Positions 16,800-17,635 of a stretch of 17,635 nt of DNA are shown one piece after another (the stretch's first letter is position 1; the number at the start of each line of letters is the position of its first letter). A program made the translations under genes and the position numbers. The stretch covers positions 1-17,635 of the forward strand of contig CAMPKJ010000077.1 of NCBI GenBank assembly GCA_946887105.1. Reading direction: 5' to 3'. Below the pieces are notes generated by a model. The model ran no database searches, had not been told where the DNA came from, and was given only the letters and a program-made list of their open reading frames with translations. The stretch is from an uncultured Acidobacteriota bacterium (GTDB lineage Bacteria > Acidobacteriota > Thermoanaerobaculia > Gp7-AA8).

Positions 16800-17010
16800 G
16801 ATCGACGCAGCCGGTGTAATCGTTCGCCGCCGCACGCCCGCCGAAATGATCGATCCCGACCCCTTCATCGCGACAGCCGTTCGGGTCGATGCCGCAACCG
16901 GCGTCTTGCGCGGCCCGCTGCTTCCCAATGCTTCCATGCGGGTCGAGCCCTGGTCCGTCGTCGGAAACCGCGAGGATTGCTGCAAAAACGAGAATCGGGA
17001 GTACGCGCAT
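16777..17010 (-). CDS. Small secreted protein with D-P-N-G repeats and paired cysteines
   Basis: A 77-residue protein of unknown function. Residues 1-15 (MRVLPILVFAAILAV) form a short hydrophobic signal or anchor. The mature part contains four related repeats: GPGLDPHG (19-26), AGCGIDPNGC (37-46), GVGIDHFGG (50-58) and GCVDPNGRC (67-75). Two of them hold a cysteine pair with identical CX6C spacing (Cys39/Cys46 and Cys68/Cys75), which could form small disulfide or metal loops. The D-P-N-G turns resemble calcium-loop chemistry, but I would not call it a binding site from this alone. The ATG at 17010 has a strong AAAGGAG site eight bases upstream, the main reason to accept so short a gene. Its 3' end overlaps that of the membrane-protein gene by 23 bases. 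Confidence 0.75.
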   Translation of the reverse strand: MRVLPILVFAAILAVSDDGPGLDPHGSIGKQRAAQDAGCGIDPNGCRDEGVGIDHFGGRAAANDYTGCVDPNGRCRD

Positions 17011-17018
17011 CGTTGAAA

Positions 17019-17025
17019 CTCCTTT
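17019..17025 (-). promoter_or_regulatory. Shine-Dalgarno site of the small secreted protein gene
   Basis: AAAGGAG on the minus strand, 8 bases before the ATG at 17010. It is among the strongest ribosome sites in the window and the best evidence that the 77-codon frame is translated. Confidence 0.75.
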
Positions 17026-17034
17026 CGCGTTTCA

Positions 17035-17068
17035 CGATGCATCGCTGACCGAAGCGCGGCAATGCCGC
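17035..17068. promoter_or_regulatory. Two palindromes upstream of the small secreted protein gene
   Basis: CGATGCATCG (17035-17044) is a perfect 10-bp palindrome. GCGGCA-A-TGCCGC (17056-17068) is a perfect 6-bp inverted repeat with a one-base centre, flanked by outer GAAGCG/CGCTTC arms that could extend it into a larger hairpin. They lie 25-58 bases before the start codon, where an operator or 5' leader structure would sit. No confident -10/-35 pair was found here. Confidence 0.35.
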
Positions 17069-17130
17069 TCACCGCTTCGTACCGTCACGCTGACAACACG
17101 GATGAAGATCGGTCGCCAACCGTTGACCGG

Positions 17131-17159
17131 GAAGCGCCGGCGTCTCGCACCGGCGCTTC
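17131..17159 (-). terminator. Hairpin downstream of the right-edge gene
   Basis: Perfect 10-bp stem GAAGCGCCGG (17131-17140) and CCGGCGCTTC (17150-17159) with a 9-base loop. It begins about 6 bases after the stop codon of the right-edge minus-strand gene. No T-run follows on the minus strand, so termination is likely but not of the classical intrinsic kind. It separates that gene from the secreted-protein gene. Confidence 0.55.
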
Positions 17160-17165
17160 GTGAGA

Positions 17166-17635
17166 TCAATCCACTTCCTTAGTCACCCGGCCCGCCACCC
17201 CGATCACGTCGAGGCCGAGCAGCCTCACATCGAGGAACAGCTCTTCGACGCGCGTGTTGCCGAGGTGGGCGAGGGGGATGTCGAGCTCCAGCTCGGTCGC
17301 GCCGGTGGTCAGCTTGCGCGCGCCTTCTGCCCATGCGACCGCGTTGCGCGCGCCATCCGCGGCGAGCACGTCGAAACGATAGGCGCCTTCGAGGAACACG
17401 TCCACGGACGCGCGCACGCGCAGCGCGTCGCCAACGACTTCCGTACGGATCTCGCCGAGGCGGGCGGCGCCGCGTTCGGCGACGAGCTCGCCGGAGCCGG
17501 TGCGGGAGAAGCGGGCGCCGGTTTCGGTGATGCCGTCCGCTTCGAAGCGAACCTGCCAGGCGCCGGGGATGTTTTCGGGGAGATCGCGCACGACGGCGGA
17601 GTATGTGCCGTCCGCCTGCTCGCGCAGCTCGATCC
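17166..17635 (-). CDS. C-terminal part of a beta-rich extracellular protein (choice-of-anchor-like), 5' end outside window
   Basis: The frame is open from the right edge to the TGA at 17166, about 156 codons. A GTG at 17591 could serve as a start, but the frame continues upstream with plausible coding sequence (LREQADGTYSAVV), so I treat this as the end of a longer gene. The sequence is beta-sandwich-like: DGTYSAVVRDLPENIPGAW and VRFEADGITETGARFSRTG resemble Ig-like or macroglobulin-like domains that follow VWA domains in secreted proteins. The last part (YRFDVLAADGARNAVAWAEG, LTTGATELELDIPLAHLG, VEELFLDVRLLGLD) resembles choice-of-anchor-type domains. The assignment comes from sequence feel rather than fixed motifs, so the family is uncertain. 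No catalytic residues are visible. Confidence 0.65.
   Translation of the reverse strand, partial: IELREQADGTYSAVVRDLPENIPGAWQVRFEADGITETGARFSRTGSGELVAERGAARLGEIRTEVVGDALRVRASVDVFLEGAYRFDVLAADGARNAVAWAEGARKLTTGATELELDIPLAHLGNTRVEELFLDVRLLGLDVIGVAGRVTKEVD

Overview
The window is GC-rich bacterial chromosome with tightly packed genes on both strands. No gap between genes exceeds about 160 bases, and I see no rRNA, tRNA, CRISPR array or insertion sequence. The gene content suggests Acidobacteriota (perhaps Thermoanaerobaculia) or another predatory/soil-type phylum: an MglA-type GTPase, a membrane Ser/Thr kinase with C-terminal TPRs, a very large kinase-ATPase-TPR-GAF-sigma54 regulator, an M61 peptidase and a small secreted protein with D-P-N-G repeats. 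This placement is inference from gene content only.

Layout. (1) Positions 1-2978, minus strand: an MglA-like GTPase with a long acidic/proline-rich tail and terminal coiled coil, then a helical lipoprotein, then threonine synthase running off the left edge. (2) Positions 3014-6007, plus strand: an Smr-domain protein, quinolinate synthase NadA, a diacylglycerol-kinase-family lipid kinase and a SAM-dependent methyltransferase. The first three are separated by 1 base or overlap, so they form an operon. The methyltransferase may have its own promoter. (3) Positions 6012-13871: two divergent signalling genes sharing a 105-bp intergenic region. To the left is a canonical transmembrane Ser/Thr kinase with a TolB/FlgO-like segment and TPRs. 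To the right is a 1767-residue protein joining a divergent kinase domain, an AAA_16-type ATPase, a long TPR array, a GAF domain, a sigma54-activating AAA+ domain and a Fis-type helix-turn-helix. (4) Positions 13872-13968: a convergent intergenic region holding a small hairpin and a large 27-bp imperfect hairpin made of heptamer repeats. (5) Positions 13969-16799: a membrane-anchored monohaem cytochrome c facing away from an M61 peptidase with a PDZ domain, which is coupled to a small two-helix membrane protein. A perfect 11-bp tandem repeat sits between the two divergent promoters. (6) Positions 16777-17635, minus strand: a 77-residue secreted protein with D-P-N-G repeats, and the C-terminal end of a larger beta-rich protein entering from the right edge.

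The most interesting items are the one-polypeptide kinase/STAND-like/sigma54 regulator and its divergent kinase partner, and a recurrent geometry in which a -10-like TANNNT box lies 7-12 bases before a start codon with no Shine-Dalgarno, suggesting leaderless transcripts. Also notable are the heptamer hairpin, the 11-bp operator-like tandem repeat and the D-P-N-G secreted peptide. Everything here was read by eye from the sequence; no database search was run.
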